This document shows positions 54,238 through 64,000 of a stretch of 64,000 bases of DNA, piece after piece. Source of the DNA: Pseudomicrostroma phylloplanum (lineage: Eukaryota; Basidiomycota; Exobasidiomycetes; Microstromatales); contig BCHS01000010.1 in the NCBI GenBank assembly GCA_039545275.1, positions 186,001 to 250,000 on the forward strand, written 5' to 3'. The translations under genes were made by a program, and so were the position numbers. Position 1 is the stretch's first letter, and each line of letters starts with the position of its first letter. The notes under the pieces are model-generated. The model did not search any database. It was not told the DNA's origin and saw only the letters and a program-made list of their open reading frames with translations.

Positions 54238-56295
54238 ATGGTCACCTCTCCATCCCTGCCCTCCCATCGGCGGAATCACTCCTTTGCCTCCGACGACTGG
54301 CAAGATGGCTCCGTCGTGGAAGACTTCTCAGACTCCATAGACGGACCATCGTCTTCGGCAGTCCAGTCGTCGACATCTACTCGACTCCCCGACTGGGATG
54401 CCTGGCAGACAGAGACTTCGGCAGGACCATCCTCCTCCTCTGAGAAGGGTACCTCTGCAAAACCACTGTCCTCCTCTTCCTACAGCCTCAATCAGGCTGA
54501 TGAGGACTTCTTTTCGGCACTTGAGAGGGCAGGTGGTCAGCGCAGCCCCCCAGTGTCTCGCGTCCCTGCCTCGGTATCCGCCGCTGTCTCGCCCGGGCGT
54601 ATGCCACATCACGATTTCNCCCCGCCACTTACTATGGAGCCGCCTCCTCAGCCCCCCTCGCCCCCTATCATCGATCTGCGGCCAGAGGAACGGAGGATCC
54701 GACAGAGGCAGCAGGCAAAAGCTGGCAATGGTTCTTCAACAGAGGAGGACGACTGGTTCGCCGCATTCGAGAAGGATCCCTTCAGCAAAAGCCCCGTGAA
54801 GGGGCGCTCGCAGTCAACGATGGACAAGGAGCAATTGGACAGCATGAAAGAGGCGCGAGACAGCCCAATGGTCACCTCACCGCCGCATGAGGGAGCCCCG
54901 CCCCGATCAGACTACTTTGGAGCTGCTGGCGAGACTAGGCAGAGCAAGACGGCTCCGACTCGCCCATCGCAAAGAGGAGCGCAGGGCAGCGCAGGCGGCA
55001 CTCCTTCGGGCTCCTGGTGGGGTTCGATACGAGGGCTGGGCTCGAACCTCGCCCAACACGCTGTAGACTTGATCGATCCGGGCGTGGACTTTGGGGATGA
55101 GGAGCTGAAGATCGCGCGGAAGATGGGCGCCATTGACATCAGTAGCAAGCCTGGAACGCCCATGGGTTCGGGGTCGGGCACGCCCATACGAGGAGTCACT
55201 CCCATCCCACAATCGGCGAGCGCTCAAGCAGCCAGAACTAGTCAAACTGTACCACCGAGGTCGGCGCCTGCCCCGAGCTCTCGCTTCGTCTCGGGCGCTC
55301 CGGGTGTGGACTTCGGAAGACTTGACTCGCACTGGAACACTGGCTCCTGGTCACTGGACGATGGCAGCAGCGGTTCTTCCAGCCTCGGTAGGAACGGTAA
55401 CGGAGGCTCGGTCGCTGCAGCCGTGGCAGCTGCTACCAAACCGCGCAAGCCCTATCGAGATCCATTACCTATCCACCTGACAGGAAGGGGTGATGAAACG
55501 AATCCCGTCGTCACGGGCATGCACTCCTCACATGTCCAGCCATATCTGCCCCCTCGCCTCAAGCTGGGCAGGACCTGGAGGCTGCTATATTCTTCGGACC
55601 AGGATGGTGTCAGTCTGGAAACGCTATATCACAAGGTCAGGATCGGAATGGACCCCAAACGAGCGGGCAGATCACCCTCCATTCCAGGCTATGCCGCCCC
55701 ACGCTTCGACTCAGACCGCCAGGATGGCTGGCTGCGAGGCTCGAGCTCAGCAGCCAGAGCAGCCCTCGGCGCAGACCTGGCCTCGACCACCTACTCTGGG
55801 ATCCCTCACAGAATAGGTGGTGGCATCACGTCCATCTCTGACGCCGGCCTCGTCCTGGCCATTCGCGACGCAGATGACAACGTCTTTGGCGCCTTTGTAA
55901 ACGAGAGCTTCACGAACAACAAGGGCTACTATGGCAATGGAGACTGTTTCCTCTGGAGGACAGTCCAGCCTAAAGATGGAACACCTTACATCAAGGCCTA
56001 CCCGACGACGCTGAGGAACAACTACCACATCCTCTCAACGCACGACTACCTCTCCCTGGGCGGAGGAATCGATGGGAGGTATGGCCTGTGGATCGACTCT
56101 GCTTTTGAAAAGGGCGTTAGCTCTCGGTCTGAGACGTATGGAAACGAGGTGTTGTGCGATGATCGAGAGCGGCCTGAGCCGGCGGGCAAGGATGCGGATG
56201 AGAGGGCAGCGAAGAGTGCCGAAAGGGAGAAGGCGAGGGGTGAGGTCAAGTTTGAGCCGGTGATCGTAGAGGTTTGGGCGGTTGGCATCGATTGA
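54238..56295 (+). CDS. OXR1: TLDc-domain oxidation-resistance protein OXR1
   Basis: One exon, 685 aa, with one ambiguous base (N at 54619, one unknown residue). The first ~400 residues are disordered, Ser/Pro-rich. The TLDc domain follows to the C-terminus: PYLPPRLKLGRTWRLLYSSD, SLETLYHKVRI, then LVLAIRDADDNVFGAFVNES, GYYGNGDCFLW, SLGGGIDGRYGLWIDSAFEK and VEVWAVGID at the end. A ~65-residue insert sits between the LETLYHKV helix and the LVLAIRD strand. TLDc proteins, including yeast Oxr1, bind the V-ATPase and promote its disassembly, and protect against oxidative stress. The chosen ATG is the first in frame. Convergent CWC25 ends 124 bp downstream. Confidence 0.92.
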   Translation: MVTSPSLPSHRRNHSFASDDWQDGSVVEDFSDSIDGPSSSAVQSSTSTRLPDWDAWQTETSAGPSSSSEKGTSAKPLSSSSYSLNQADEDFFSALERAGGQRSPPVSRVPASVSAAVSPGRMPHHDFXPPLTMEPPPQPPSPPIIDLRPEERRIRQRQQAKAGNGSSTEEDDWFAAFEKDPFSKSPVKGRSQSTMDKEQLDSMKEARDSPMVTSPPHEGAPPRSDYFGAAGETRQSKTAPTRPSQRGAQGSAGGTPSGSWWGSIRGLGSNLAQHAVDLIDPGVDFGDEELKIARKMGAIDISSKPGTPMGSGSGTPIRGVTPIPQSASAQAARTSQTVPPRSAPAPSSRFVSGAPGVDFGRLDSHWNTGSWSLDDGSSGSSSLGRNGNGGSVAAAVAAATKPRKPYRDPLPIHLTGRGDETNPVVTGMHSSHVQPYLPPRLKLGRTWRLLYSSDQDGVSLETLYHKVRIGMDPKRAGRSPSIPGYAAPRFDSDRQDGWLRGSSSAARAALGADLASTTYSGIPHRIGGGITSISDAGLVLAIRDADDNVFGAFVNESFTNNKGYYGNGDCFLWRTVQPKDGTPYIKAYPTTLRNNYHILSTHDYLSLGGGIDGRYGLWIDSAFEKGVSSRSETYGNEVLCDDRERPEPAGKDADERAAKSAEREKARGEVKFEPVIVEVWAVGID

Positions 56296-56419
56296 GTGTG
56301 GGAGCCCGACAGGAGTCTTACACAGCATAGTGATCTGTTCGTTGAATCTTCATACATGGTATATTACATACAGACATACAGCCGACCACCCCACACCCCC
56401 CACTTCCCTCAGAGCCATC

Positions 56420-57715
56420 TCACTCTCCACCAACTCTCTGCAGTCCACCCTTTGCCCTCTGTAATCTCTCTGCCAAATCTCCATCAAAGGCCTTCTTCTG
56501 TTGATCAAGCAAAAAGCTTCCCTTGCCAGCCTCCTTGCGCTTATCCATCCGCTCCCGCGCCTTTTGTTCCGCCGCTAGCTCCTCAGCTTCTTCCGCCTTG
56601 ACCTTGTCGAGGTAGGCGGAGCGCTGCGCATTCATGCTCTGTGCGTTGGCTTGCATACGGGCTAGCTTGGCTTCGCGCTCGGATTGTTCGTTGGTTTGAG
56701 AGGGAGGAGGGGCTGCTGCTGCTGCTGTAGGCGCTGGATATTCTTCACGAGGGTGACGTGGAGGAGGAGAGCGGGACCGAGAGCGAGAGCGGTGAGAGGG
56801 AGGCGGTGGCCCACGAGGAGGACTGCGACGTCTATCGTGGCGATCGTCATCTCTGTAGTATGCCCTGGAGTCGTAGTCCCTGTCTCGATAGCGCCGCTCA
56901 TCAGCACGAGAGTCCCGATACGAGTCTCGAGGAGCGGAGCGAGAGTAGTCGTCGTCTCGCGAATAGCCTCTTCTTGAATGATCATCTCGGTCCGACCCCC
57001 TGCTCGGCTCGTCGTAGTACCTCTCGCTTGGGCGATTGTGACGGTAGTCGTCTCTACGAGATCCGCGCTCGTCATCGTCTCGGTGTCTGTCTCCCCTGCT
57101 ACTGCTGCCATGTCTCCTCTCTTCATCTCTGAGACGCTTCTCCTCCTTCTGCCGCCGCTTCTCCTCCTTGCGCTTCCGCCTCTCCTCCTTGTCTTCGACG
57201 TCCAGACCAGCAGCGGCCCTCATTTGCCTGAGCCTAGTCGGATCCTTGAGCAACGCTTGATAGGCCGCCTGCTCTTGTTGCTTGATGGCGAACATGGGGT
57301 CTTCACGGATCTTGGCCGCCACATCATTGGCTGTATTGGCATTCTGTATGGCAATGAAGGCGTCCTTGCTCTTCTCGGTAGTAGCCTGGTTGCTCTCCTT
57401 TGCCTTCTGCTGCAAGAACTGGTCCACCCTCTTCTTGCCAAGAAGGTAGTCCTCTAGCTCACTCGCGCTAGGACCACTACCAGCAGCAGGAGTAGCATAC
57501 ATCCAATCCACCTTGTCTACCCTCTTCTTCCCACCGGCCTCTTCTTGCAGTCGCTGTAGCTCCTGCATCTCCCTCTCCTGGTCTCGCTCGCGCTTGAGCT
57601 CGTCGAGCTTCTTGCGCTCCTCGTAGGCCTTCTTCTCCTGCTTCCACACCCGCTCCTGGTTGGTGTGGAGGAGCGGGTGCCACGACTTTTTCATGTTGAG
57701 ATCGCCGCCTCCCAT
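56420..57715 (-). CDS. CWC25: Pre-mRNA splicing factor CWC25
   Basis: One exon, 431 aa. The N-terminus MGGGDLNMKKSWHPLLHTNQ and the following RVWKQEKKAYEERKKLDELK are the conserved CIR/CWC25 region. The segment VDWMYATPA with EDYLLGKKRVDQFL follows. Then a Lys/Arg/Glu-rich helix and an Arg/Asp/Ser/Tyr-rich (RS/RD) domain, and a last conserved block near KLARMQANAQSMNAQRSAYL. Cwc25 joins the activated spliceosome after Prp2 action and promotes the first transesterification step. The frame is open 21 codons upstream but only from a GTG; the ATG that begins the conserved N-terminus was used. Confidence 0.93.
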   Translation of the reverse strand: MGGGDLNMKKSWHPLLHTNQERVWKQEKKAYEERKKLDELKRERDQEREMQELQRLQEEAGGKKRVDKVDWMYATPAAGSGPSASELEDYLLGKKRVDQFLQQKAKESNQATTEKSKDAFIAIQNANTANDVAAKIREDPMFAIKQQEQAAYQALLKDPTRLRQMRAAAGLDVEDKEERRKRKEEKRRQKEEKRLRDEERRHGSSSRGDRHRDDDERGSRRDDYRHNRPSERYYDEPSRGSDRDDHSRRGYSRDDDYSRSAPRDSYRDSRADERRYRDRDYDSRAYYRDDDRHDRRRSPPRGPPPPSHRSRSRSRSPPPRHPREEYPAPTAAAAAPPPSQTNEQSEREAKLARMQANAQSMNAQRSAYLDKVKAEEAEELAAEQKARERMDKRKEAGKGSFLLDQQKKAFDGDLAERLQRAKGGLQRVGGE

Positions 57716-58359
57716 GATGGGCCAAGATCTTGGGGGGGTTAGTGAGGAGGGTGTAGGCTGGGGTGAGAGATGGGACACAAAGGTAGGCGAGGAAGCAGTC
57801 TAGTTAGTGGCAAGCTCAGTCTTGAGTCGGCGCCTTTCTCTGGTTGCCTCCGTCCCCGCCCAGTCCGCGTGTGCCGTGCGCGCAGGGCGGGGCTCGTCGC
57901 CATCGCCTCGTCCCACCACCACACGACCAGCCACTTCTTCCACCCGCCATCCTCCCCATCTCCCTCCCACCATCCGCATCCTCATCGTCACCCCAGGTCT
58001 ACCTTCGTCATCGTCCTTGCTAGCGGTGCTCATCTGTCTCTCGTCCTCCTCGGCGATCGAAGACGAAGACGTTTGGGTCTTGGAGTGACCAGCCACCGCC
58101 GCCGCCGCCGCTGCCGCCTTCCTTTTGAGGTACAGGAAAAAAGCAAAGGCAGCATCGTTAGGACTACAGGTCCAGGTTGAAGCATCACTACCCCTTGATT
58201 CCCACCTTCTCTCCAGTCAGAGATTGCAAAGATGACGGGTGAGATATTGCTGCTGGACAGTCGACTGTTTCCCCAGTTGTTCCCAGTGACCAATGGACCT
58301 TCCTTTCCCGCCCCTTTCATACCGTCGCAGCCGAAGTCAGCTCAGCGTACGACTCGTAC
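57716..58359. other. CWC25/RPB2 divergent promoter
   Basis: This 644-bp gap holds a possible 7-nt first exon of RPB2: an ATG at 58232 with a GTGAGA donor at 58239 and an acceptor ending at 58345. Nothing else is gene-like. Confidence 0.45.
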
Positions 58360-61300
58360 ATGGACGCCACCATGAAGGAGGTGCCCATGGACGGATACGG
58401 AGGAGAGTATGCAGGCTATGGGGATGAGATGATCGACGAGCCAGATGTGTCGCAGGAAGACTGTTGGGACGTCATTCGCGCCTTCTTTGCCGAGAAGGGT
58501 CTGGTGCGACAACAGCTCGACTCGTTCAACGAGTTCGTCCACAACACCATGCAGGAGCTGGTAGACGAGGTCAAGAGCTTGACGCTGGAGCAGAGCAGCC
58601 AACATACTGGCAGGGAAGACGACAAGGCACGTCGGTACGAGATCGAGTTTGGTCAGATTTACCTGGCAAGGCCGAACATGACCGAAGCAGATGGTAGCTC
58701 GGCAGGTCTGATGCCACAGGAGGCTCGTCTGAGGAATCTCACTTACTCTGCTCCACTTTATGTGGATGTCAAGGAGAGAGTCTTGACTCAGGTAGAGGGG
58801 GAATTCGATCCGGAGACGGGTGATCCGCTGTGGGCGCCTGAGCCAGGGAGGGAAGAGCTAGCCGTGGACAAGATCTTCATCGGAAAGGTCCCCATTATGC
58901 TTCAAAGTGACTTCTGCTGGCTCAAAGACCGCTCGCAAGAAGAGCTCTCGGCTCTGAGGGAGTGCCCGCTCGACTCGGGTGGTTACTTCGTCATCAATGG
59001 TTCAGAGAAGGTCCTCATCGCACAAGAGCGAATGGCTGCAAACCACGTCTACGTCTTCTCGAAGGCACCGCCATCACCTATCACCTTCCTTGCCGAGATC
59101 CGTAGCGCCGTCGAGAAGGGTGGTAAGACCATCAGTACGATGCAAGTGAAGCTCTTCTCAAGGCAAAAGGACAAGGCGACCAACAACGCCATTCGAGCAA
59201 CGCTGCCGTACATCAGGTCCGATATCCCAATCGTCGTCGTCTTCCGAGCGCTAGGCATCGTTCCCGATCGTGAGGTCCTGCAGCACATCTGCTACGACTT
59301 CAACGACACTGCCATGCTGGAGATGCTCAAGCCCTGTATCGAAGAAGCCTTTGTGATCCAGGAGCGAGAGGCAGCTCTGGACTTCATCGGACGTAGAGGT
59401 ACTGCCACTGGCCTCACCAGAAGCAAGCGACAGATCTATGCTCAGGAGATCCTGCAGAAGGAGATGCTGCCTCACATTTCGACGTCTGAGGGTTCCAACA
59501 CTCGCAAGGCCTACTTCTTCGGCTATATGGTTCATCGACTACTTCTCGCCGCTTTGGAGCGTAGGGAGATCGACGACCGTGATCACTTCGGCAAGAAGCG
59601 TCTTGATCTTGGTGGACCGCTGCTGGCGGGTCTGTTCCGAATGCTCTTCCGCAAGCTCACCCGAGACATCTACCGCCACTTGCAGAAGTGTGTTGAGGAG
59701 CAGCGTGAGTTCCATCTCACTGCCGCTGTCAAGTCGAGCACTATCACCAACGGTCTGCGGTACTCGCTCGCTACTGGTAACTGGGGAGACCAGAAGAAGT
59801 TCATGCAAGCAAAGGCCGGTGTCTCGCAGGTTTTGAACAGGTATACCTTTGCCTCGACGCTGTCCCACTTGCGACGTTGTAACACGCCCATCGGTCGAGA
59901 TGGAAAGATTGCCAAGCCCCGTCAGCTACACAACACCCATTGGGGAATGGTGTGCCCTGCCGAGACACCCGAAGGACAAGCTTGTGGTCTGGTCAAGAAC
60001 CTCAGTCTCATGTCTCTCATCTCGGTTGGCTCTCCGTCTGCGCCGCTTCATCAGTTCCTGGACGAGTTTGGTCTCGACAATCTCGTTGATATGCAGGTCT
60101 CGGCAGCGAAAGCCACCAAGGTCTTCGTCAACGGTGTCTGGGCTGGTACGCATAACGAGCCCAGCTCTCTCGTTGAGACTCTGCGAGATCTGAGAAGGAA
60201 GGACGACATCACGACTGAGGTCAGTGTCGTGCACGATGTGCGAGAGAAGGAGCTGCGTCTCTATACCGACTCTGGTCGTGTGTTGCGACCATTGTTCATC
60301 GTCGATCCGAAGAGCATGCGCCTCTTGATCACTCGGGAGCATATTCAGTGGCTCAATGCCGACGAGAAGCCGGGCGGGAACATGCTTGATGAGACAAACA
60401 TGGACGCCGACGAAGATGAGCGCGAACGCTTCCAGTGGAGTCAGCTGGTCGCTGAAGGTGTCATCGAATACCTCGATGCTGACGAGGAAGAGACCGTCAT
60501 GATCTCAATGAGTCCTCAAGATTTGGCCAAGTCGAGGCGGCTCCAGAGGACAGGTCTCATCACTGGCGAAGCCAACGGTCTCGACGGTATGCCAGACGCC
60601 TCGGCGCGTCTCGTGTCCTCTCGTTACTACGAGCCGAGCACATGGACTCATTGCGAGATTCATCCCGCCATGATCCTGGGAGTCTGCGCTTCCATCATTC
60701 CCTTCCCGGATCACAACCAGTCACCGCGTAACACGTACCAATCTGCTATGGGTAAACAAGCTATGGGAGTCTACCTCACCAACTATCAGATGCGTATGGA
60801 CACGATGGCTAACATTCTTTACTACCCTCAAAAGCCTCTGGCAACGACCCGATCGATGGAGCACCTCAATTTCCGAGAGCTGCCTGCTGGTCAGAATGCC
60901 ATCGTGGCGATCTTGTGTTACTCTGGTTACAACCAAGAAGACTCTGTCATCTTGAACCAGTCGTCGATTGACCGTGGTCTCTTCCGCTCGCTCTACTACC
61001 GTACCTACACCGACTTTGAGAAGAAGGTCGGATTCACTCTTCAGGAAGAGTTCGAGAAGCCGATGAGGGACACTGCCATCCGGCTGAAGCACGGCACTTA
61101 CGACAAGATTGATGCTGATGGTCTGGTGGCTCCTGGAACACGTGTCTCTGGAGAGGACATCATTATCGGCAAGACCGCTCCTCTGCCTCCGGACAGCGAA
61201 GAGCTTGGTCTACGAAGCAAGACACATACGAAGCGAGATGTCAGTACCCCACTCAAGAGTACCGAGAGCGGTATTGTTGACCAAGTCCTGGTCTCGACGA

Positions 61301-62082
61301 ATCAAGAGGGCAGCAAGTTCGTCAAGGTCCGTGTGCGCTCTACTCGTGTGCCCCAGACCGGTGACAAGTTTGCTTCTCGACACGGTCAAAAGGGTACCAT
61401 TGGTATCACATATAGACAAGAGGACATGCCTTTTACCATTGAGGGTGTGACTCCCGACATCATCATCAACCCGCACGCCATTCCGTCGCGTATGACCATC
61501 GGGCACTTGGTCGAGTGTCTGCTCTCCAAGGTCGCAACCTTGTCGGGTCAGGAAGGTGACGCCACGCCATTCACCGACTTGACCGTCGAAGCAGTCTCGT
61601 CCATCTTGGCCAAGCTGGGCTACCAAAAGCGAGGTTTAGAGGTCATGTACAACGGTCACACTGGTCGCAAGCTCCAGGCGCAAGTGTACCTGGGTCCTAC
61701 TTACTACCAGCGACTGAAGCACATGGTCGACGACAAGATCCACTCGCGTGCTCGAGGTCCTGTGCAGATCCTCACGCGTCAGCCCGTAGAGGGTCGATCC
61801 AGGGACGGTGGTCTGCGATTCGGAGAGATGGAGCGTGATTGTCTGATCTCGCACGGTGGAGCTGCTTTCCTCAAGGAGAGGATGTTCGACGCGTCGGACG
61901 CCTACAGGGACTTCCGCTGTGACAATTGTGGACTGACGGCCATTGCGAACCTGAAGAAGGGAGAGTACTTCTGCAGGACTTGCTCGCAGAGGACGCAGAT
62001 CAGTCAGGTGATGCTGCCTTATGCGGCCAAGCTGCTCTTCCAGGAGCTGATGTCGATGGGCGTGGTGACGAGGCTGTACTGA
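58360..62082 (+). CDS. RPB2: RNA polymerase II second-largest subunit RPB2
   Basis: One long exon, 1240 aa (yeast Rpb2 is 1224). The N-terminus [20 protein letters not shown] is specific to Rpb2. The lobe and fork regions include [20 protein letters not shown]. The core hybrid-binding domain shows [19 protein letters not shown] and [18 protein letters not shown]. The C-terminal anchor and clamp shows [17 protein letters not shown] and a zinc site with paired cysteines (CDNCGL and CRTC) near the end. The protein forms one half of the Pol II active-site cleft. An ATG at 58232 could add six codons through a 7-nt exon (58232-58238) and a 107-bp intron ending at 58345, giving the start [11 protein letters not shown]; both starts keep frame. 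Confidence 0.98.
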   Translation: MDATMKEVPMDGYGGEYAGYGDEMIDEPDVSQEDCWDVIRAFFAEKGLVRQQLDSFNEFVHNTMQELVDEVKSLTLEQSSQHTGREDDKARRYEIEFGQIYLARPNMTEADGSSAGLMPQEARLRNLTYSAPLYVDVKERVLTQVEGEFDPETGDPLWAPEPGREELAVDKIFIGKVPIMLQSDFCWLKDRSQEELSALRECPLDSGGYFVINGSEKVLIAQERMAANHVYVFSKAPPSPITFLAEIRSAVEKGGKTISTMQVKLFSRQKDKATNNAIRATLPYIRSDIPIVVVFRALGIVPDREVLQHICYDFNDTAMLEMLKPCIEEAFVIQEREAALDFIGRRGTATGLTRSKRQIYAQEILQKEMLPHISTSEGSNTRKAYFFGYMVHRLLLAALERREIDDRDHFGKKRLDLGGPLLAGLFRMLFRKLTRDIYRHLQKCVEEQREFHLTAAVKSSTITNGLRYSLATGNWGDQKKFMQAKAGVSQVLNRYTFASTLSHLRRCNTPIGRDGKIAKPRQLHNTHWGMVCPAETPEGQACGLVKNLSLMSLISVGSPSAPLHQFLDEFGLDNLVDMQVSAAKATKVFVNGVWAGTHNEPSSLVETLRDLRRKDDITTEVSVVHDVREKELRLYTDSGRVLRPLFIVDPKSMRLLITREHIQWLNADEKPGGNMLDETNMDADEDERERFQWSQLVAEGVIEYLDADEEETVMISMSPQDLAKSRRLQRTGLITGEANGLDGMPDASARLVSSRYYEPSTWTHCEIHPAMILGVCASIIPFPDHNQSPRNTYQSAMGKQAMGVYLTNYQMRMDTMANILYYPQKPLATTRSMEHLNFRELPAGQNAIVAILCYSGYNQEDSVILNQSSIDRGLFRSLYYRTYTDFEKKVGFTLQEEFEKPMRDTAIRLKHGTYDKIDADGLVAPGTRVSGEDIIIGKTAPLPPDSEELGLRSKTHTKRDVSTPLKSTESGIVDQVLVSTNQEGSKFVKVRVRSTRVPQTGDKFASRHGQKGTIGITYRQEDMPFTIEGVTPDIIINPHAIPSRMTIGHLVECLLSKVATLSGQEGDATPFTDLTVEAVSSILAKLGYQKRGLEVMYNGHTGRKLQAQVYLGPTYYQRLKHMVDDKIHSRARGPVQILTRQPVEGRSRDGGLRFGEMERDCLISHGGAAFLKERMFDASDAYRDFRCDNCGLTAIANLKKGEYFCRTCSQRTQISQVMLPYAAKLLFQELMSMGVVTRLY

Positions 62083-62763
62083 ACGGGGCAGTCTATGACG
62101 CTGCGTGCCTCGCTGAGAGGCCACGTCACTTTCGGCTGTCACGTCGTAGTGGCTGCGACTTCTGTCTAGATCTAGGAACTTCCTTCCTCTTTGCTATTCT
62201 ACAATGTAATTTTACCCACCAGCCCACGCAGCGAGCTGATCCTCTAGTCGGGCCAGCGTGTCTGTGTGAATGCGTCGCGAGAGTGATCAGTGGCCCTCCG
62301 TTGTTGTGCGTGTGTTGCTGCTGCTGCCTGGTCGTGGCGCCGTGTTGACGAGGCGCAGGGCAGGCGGGCGGCGGGGAGTGTGCGTGTGCGTGTGTGTGCT
62401 GGAGGCGGGCGGGACACAGGCGAAGTGCTGCGCATGGCTTGAGTCTCCGCTAGACGTGTTCTGAAGAAGAGGCTCTGGACCATCACTTCGCTCGTCTGTC
62501 CCCTCCTCCTCCTCCTCAACGCCCCCCACCCACTCCTCATCGCCTCCCTTTACCCCACTGCCACCTTGCAATCCAGGTGTATCCCCCTTTCCCGCCCTTC
62601 TTTCCTTTCAGGCTCACATTCGAATTGCAAACACAACGTAGTTCTTCTACCGTTTCCCCCCTTTTGAACAAAGCTTACTCGTCCTGCTGATACCCCCGCG
62701 CGCATCAAGACAGCAGCCGCCTCACACCAGCCACTTCAACCAACACTTCAACACTTATACACA
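62083..62763. other. RPB2-tubulin intergenic region
   Basis: This 681-bp stretch holds the RPB2 3' UTR, TG-rich repeats near 62370-62400 and a long pyrimidine-rich leader before the tubulin ATG. No gene is seen. Confidence 0.45.
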
Positions 62764-64000
62764 ATGAGAGAGCTCGTCAGTACAAGGAGGCCTCTAAGCA
62801 CCTCATACTGTGGCATGGGAACACCGTGCTGAAGCTACCTTGCCACCGTCTCTGCCCCTATCCACTCTTCTCCCCTCACAGGTATCTATCGCCGTCGGTC
62901 AGGCCGGTAACCAGGTGTCGGGTGCCTTCTGGGAGGGACTGTTGGCAGAGCATGGAATGGACAACAGTGGTGTGAGTGTCTAGAACGGTAGACCAGGATA
63001 TCAGACGCGTCGGAGACGATGTCGATGGCGTGTCTGATATCCGGTGGGAAGTATTGTTCATAGCAAGAAGAAACTGACCCCTCTTCTTCCTCTCCCTCTC
63101 GCGCAGCAATACATTGGCAACAACCCCAACCAGATCGAGCGGGCCAACATCTTCTTCGAGGAGAGCGCCGTCGAGGGCAAGTGGGTTCCCAGGAGTATCC
63201 AGGTTGATCTGGAGCCTGGAACAATGGACGCTTTCCGTAACGGCAAGCACGCCCACCTCTTCCGCCCAGACAACTTCGTCTCTGGTGAGAACGGTGCCGG
63301 AAACAACTTCGCCAAGGGATACTACACCGAGGGTGCCGAGCTCATCGACTCTGTCCTCGAGGTCGCTCGAAAGGAGGCCGAGAAGGCCGAGATGCTGCAG
63401 GGCTTCTCCCTCACCCACTCCCTCGGTGGTGGTACAGGATCCGGTCTCGGTACCAACCTCCTGTCCAAGCTGCGTGAGGAGTTCCCCGACCGAATGCTCA
63501 CCACCTGGAGTGTGCTCCCCTCACCCAAGGTGTCGGACACCGTCGTTGAGCCTTACAACGCTACCCTCGCCTTCCATCAGCTGATGGAGCACGCCGACCT
63601 GTCCTTCTGTTTGGACAACGAGGCCCTCTACGCCATCTGCCAGAGGACTCTGCGCAAGAAGGACCCCAACTACGAGGACCTGAACGCCATCATCGCCTCG
63701 GCCATGAGCGGATGCACCACCACCTTGCGATTCCCCGGTCAGCTCAACTCGGACCTGAGGAAGCTGGGTGTGAACATGGTTCCCTTCCCCCGTCTGCACT
63801 TCTTCACATGTTCCTTTGCTCCCCTCACCGCTCCCGGATCGAGGGCGTACCAGCAGCTGAGCATCCCGGAGCTGACCATGCAAGGATTCGACCCCAAGAA
63901 CATCATGGCAGCTGTCGACCCCCGCATGGGCAAGTACCTCACCGTTGCCGCCATCTTCCGTGGTCAGATCGGAGGACGGGCGGTAGAGGACGCCATGAGG
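62764..64000 (+). CDS. Divergent beta-tubulin, 5' part (truncated by window edge)
   Basis: Exons 62764-62775, 62882-62971 and 63107 onward, with introns of 106 and 135 bp, give the first ~332 residues. Exon 1 is only 12 nt (MREL). Beta-tubulin features are clear: [31 protein letters not shown], the GTP-binding GGGTGSG at 141-147, and [20 protein letters not shown]. One extra residue (about E57) shifts numbering by one. Compared with standard fungal beta-tubulin, several usually fixed positions differ: H6 to S, C12 to A, Y50 to F, A165 to T, F167 to W and E198 to L, while F200 and L240 are kept. The N-terminus reads GQAGNQV where GQCGNQI is normal. The 5' donor is GTCAGT. This looks like a second, diverged paralogue rather than the main gene. 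Confidence 0.9.

Noticed and set aside
1..64000. Transposons, integrated viruses, CRISPR arrays or a biosynthetic gene cluster
   Set aside because: No transposase, reverse transcriptase, long terminal or inverted repeats, regularly spaced repeats or clustered biosynthetic enzymes were seen. Gene content and composition look uniformly native.

Overview
This is a nuclear contig segment from a filamentous or dimorphic fungus, most likely a basidiomycete and probably Ustilaginomycotina (smut-type). The reasons are a GC-rich, compact gene layout, mostly single-exon or few-exon genes with short GT-AG introns (66-174 bp, usually 75-105), and Ser/Ala-rich protein tails. The phylum is an inference; no rDNA or other marker is present. 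I found 20 protein genes (one cut by the right edge). I saw no convincing tRNA or rRNA gene, transposon or CRISPR array.

Left third (1-23.5 kb): RRP5 and BUD22 are divergent and share a 280-bp promoter. They are followed by the exocyst gene SEC3, the TFIIH helicase RAD3/XPD, a secreted DPBB (expansin/RlpA-like) protein, the WD40 t-UTP protein UTP17/NAN1 and an ADAL-type N6-methyl-AMP deaminase. Middle (23.7-43 kb): a run of minus-strand genes holds a YOR1-type ABC transporter, a four-exon FMN-binding PNPOx-like protein, mitochondrial ribosomal protein MRPS12, mitochondrial HSP70 (SSC1) and the Pol delta subunit POL32. Then come HIS2, a Dal5-type MFS permease, an unrecognised Cys-free low-complexity protein and ribosomal protein eL22. 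Right third (43-64 kb): pseudouridine synthase CBF5, a membrane-anchored heparinase/alginate-lyase-like protein, a HAL4/SAT4-type kinase, the TLDc protein OXR1, splicing factor CWC25, RNA polymerase II subunit RPB2, and the first ~332 codons of a strikingly divergent beta-tubulin.

Most genes are housekeeping and several act in gene expression: ribosome assembly (RRP5, BUD22, UTP17, CBF5, eL22, MRPS12), transcription and repair (RPB2, RAD3) and splicing (CWC25). They do not form an operon-like system. The best leads are the beta-tubulin paralogue with altered benzimidazole-site residues, a perfect hairpin in the long first intron of SSC1, an RRPE-like 10-mer shared by promoters of 90S pre-ribosome genes, a retainable eL22 intron, an intron directly after the MRPS12 start codon, and the membrane-tethered polysaccharide lyase. 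Exon boundaries were assigned by eye from splice consensus plus reading-frame and family continuity.
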